This document shows positions 62,555-64,000 of a stretch of DNA of 64,000 nt, piece by piece; the first letter of the stretch is position 1; every line of letters begins with the position of its first letter. The notes under the pieces are model-generated. The model saw only the letters and a list, made by a program, of their open reading frames with translations, did not search any database and was not told the DNA's origin. The DNA comes from Paracnuella aquatica. GTDB lineage: Bacteria > Bacteroidota > Bacteroidia > Chitinophagales > Chitinophagaceae. Where the stretch lies: assembly GCF_003332885.2 (NCBI RefSeq), contig NZ_QOWJ01000004.1:186001-250000 (forward strand), read 5' to 3'. Position numbers and translations under genes: made by a program.

Positions 62555-62690
62555 AAGATAAGTTATGCGAGGCGTGAAACGTAAAATGTGAATGGCGAAT
62601 GGAGGTGATTGTTGATTATTGTGGGCAATGAAAATGCTATAAAACTCCAATGCTTCGAACCAATAATAAATAATCAATAAATTAATAATT

Positions 62691-62729
62691 ACTATCAACT
62701 ACCAACTGTCAACTACCAACTACCAACTT
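62691..62729. repeat. CAACTACCAACTGTCAACT word repeat
   Basis: Five to six copies of CAACT-type words follow the purL stop. The same word family occurs near 25900, 46300 and 46680. Confidence 0.6.
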
Positions 62730-62744
62730 CTCATCCTTCATCCC

Positions 62745-64000
62745 TTAAATCATACTCAACGCACCGCCGGCTTCTTCCTTCGCCAGCAGGCTTTCGATGG
62801 CGGTGTCGTATTGTTCTTTCCAGGTTTCAATTTGTCCCCAGCTTTCGCCGCCCACAACCACTTCGCCGCCTGTAACGGTGCCGAGTTCGTAGCAGGGCAG
62901 GTTGCCCAGCACATTTTTAAATGCAGCAACCCCATCGGCTGCAACCGAAACCAACACACGGCTCTGGGCTTCGCCAAACAGGTAGGCATCTTTACGGAAG
63001 CCTTCTACCATCTTCAAATCAAAGCCCAGTCCATGAACAAAGCCGCTTTCCAGCAGGGCTACGATCAGGCCGCCTTCGGCCAGGTCGTGTGCCGAACGGA
63101 GCACGCCGACTTTGATCAGTTCGCTAACTTTTTGCTGCAATTGAAACTCTTCGTCCAGCGCGAAATGGGGCGCCGGCGAAAATTCCACACCGCGGATCTT
63201 TTGCAAATATTCAGAGGAGTTAATATCGTTTTGCAAAGCACCTAAGAGGAAAATCACATCGCCTTCCCTTTTGAAATTCAGGCTCATGGTTTTTTCCAGA
63301 TCTTCCACCAAACCTACCATACCAATGGTGGGGGTTGGGTAAACCGGTCCGTCGGGGTTTTGGTTGTAAAAGCTAACATTACCACCCGTTACCGGCGTAT
63401 CGAATTTGCGGCAGGCTTCGCCCATGCCTTTTACCGCGTTTACAAACTGGAAATAAACCTGCGGATCGTAGGGATTGCCAAAATTGAGGCAGTTGGTAAC
63501 ACCCAGTGGCTGTCCGCCGCTAACGGTAATGTTGCGGGCAGCTTCGGCTACGGCGATCATCGCGCCTTTATACGGATCGGCAAACACATAGCGGCTGTTG
63601 CAATCAACAGTTACCGCCAGGCCCTTGCCGGTTTCTTTCACCAGCACAATTTGCGCATCGGAAGGCGCATTAGTAGATGCATTTACGGTGCCCACCATGC
63701 TGTCGTACTGGTTGTATATCCAGCGTTTGTTGGCAATGGACGGCAACTGTACCAGCTTTTCCGCAATGGCTTTAAGATCTGCAGTTTCGGGTTCTGAAAC
63801 AGACTCGGGTTTGAACGCTTCAATTTTATCGAAATAAGCAGGCCGCTCATAAGCCCGTTCATAAACCGGGGCGCCACCGCCCAATACCAGCTCCTGTGCG
63901 GGAATCTGGGCCTCCAGTTGGCCATGCATATAAAAAGAAAGCAGGCCGTCGTCGGTAACTTCACCAATCACGGAGCTTTCGAGGTCCCATTTATCAAATA
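62745..64000 (-). CDS. purL: Phosphoribosylformylglycinamidine synthase subunit PurL (5' end outside window)
   Basis: The C-terminal 418 codons are present; the frame continues to the window edge, where FDKWDLESSVIGEVTDDG matches the PurL family, so the start is not here. Key segments are YDSMVGTVNASTNAPSDAQI, DCNSRYVFADPYKGAMIAVA, NFGNPYDPQVYFQF, TPVTGGNVSFYNQ and the C-terminal AHDLAEGGLIVALLES. It is the ATP-dependent synthase that makes formylglycinamidine ribonucleotide in purine synthesis. The lack of a fused glutaminase at the C-terminus shows the separate-subunit (PurL) type, needing PurQ and PurS elsewhere. Confidence 0.94.
   Translation of the reverse strand, partial: FDKWDLESSVIGEVTDDGLLSFYMHGQLEAQIPAQELVLGGGAPVYERAYERPAYFDKIEAFKPESVSEPETADLKAIAEKLVQLPSIANKRWIYNQYDSMVGTVNASTNAPSDAQIVLVKETGKGLAVTVDCNSRYVFADPYKGAMIAVAEAARNITVSGGQPLGVTNCLNFGNPYDPQVYFQFVNAVKGMGEACRKFDTPVTGGNVSFYNQNPDGPVYPTPTIGMVGLVEDLEKTMSLNFKREGDVIFLLGALQNDINSSEYLQKIRGVEFSPAPHFALDEEFQLQQKVSELIKVGVLRSAHDLAEGGLIVALLESGFVHGLGFDLKMVEGFRKDAYLFGEAQSRVLVSVAADGVAAFKNVLGNLPCYELGTVTGGEVVVGGESWGQIETWKEQYDTAIESLLAKEEAGGALSMI

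Noticed and set aside
1-64000. tRNA or rRNA genes in intergenic regions
   Set aside because: I looked for T-loop (GGTTCGAATCC-type) and rRNA-like sequence in all gaps over 100 bp and saw none.

Overview
The window reads as chromosome of a Bacteroidota bacterium, most likely family Chitinophagaceae. The evidence is a type IX secretion sorting tail, LytTR/LytS regulators, a CzcA-type pump fused to an outer-membrane channel, GLPGLI and DUF3857 proteins, and promoters of the TTTG-N20-TAnnTTTG class instead of -35/-10 boxes. No tRNA, rRNA, insertion sequence, prophage or CRISPR array was seen. Both ends cut genes: a membrane protein at the left and purL at the right.

Left part (1-21.5 kb): a partial membrane protein; a LytS/LytTR two-component pair; an aldo/keto reductase; a secreted type-B carboxylesterase; then an exported sugar-modifying set (tandem DUF1080 protein, two Tat-type Gfo/Idh/MocA oxidoreductases, a PmoA-like protein) that fits oxidation and cleavage of 3-keto-glycosides in the periplasm. 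A stand-alone receiver protein, a heavy-metal efflux operon (small exported protein, RND-channel fusion, adaptor), a ChbG/YdjC-type deacetylase and a YhiN-type flavoprotein follow.

Centre (21.6-44.4 kb): the S10-spc ribosomal protein operon runs leftward from rpsJ to secY and map and ends in a strong terminator. The alpha-operon genes (infA, rpmJ, rpsM, rpsK, rpsD, rpoA, rplQ) are not in the window. The str genes are split. rpsL-rpsG and fusA are separate units, each with its own terminator and promoter. Between them and rpsJ lie a Lys/Ala-rich histone H1-like gene, a T9SS-secreted propeller protein and a flippase-like membrane protein. Most ribosomal spacers longer than about 60 nt carry a hairpin, each with a different sequence and often built from short repeated words.

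Right part (44.5-64 kb): housekeeping and envelope genes. These are a branched-chain aminotransferase; a proline-rich protein that may be a distant DNA polymerase III psi subunit; rdgB followed by an ECF sigma factor and probable anti-sigma protein; a thioesterase; aroE overlapping a phosphosulfolactate synthase gene; a TPR protein; yidC; pyrG; a large TPR/DUF3857/transglutaminase-like protein; proC; and the 3' part of purL. A nested inverted-repeat element of about 440 bp lies before rdgB.

All functional calls come from reading motifs and gene order; no database search was possible.
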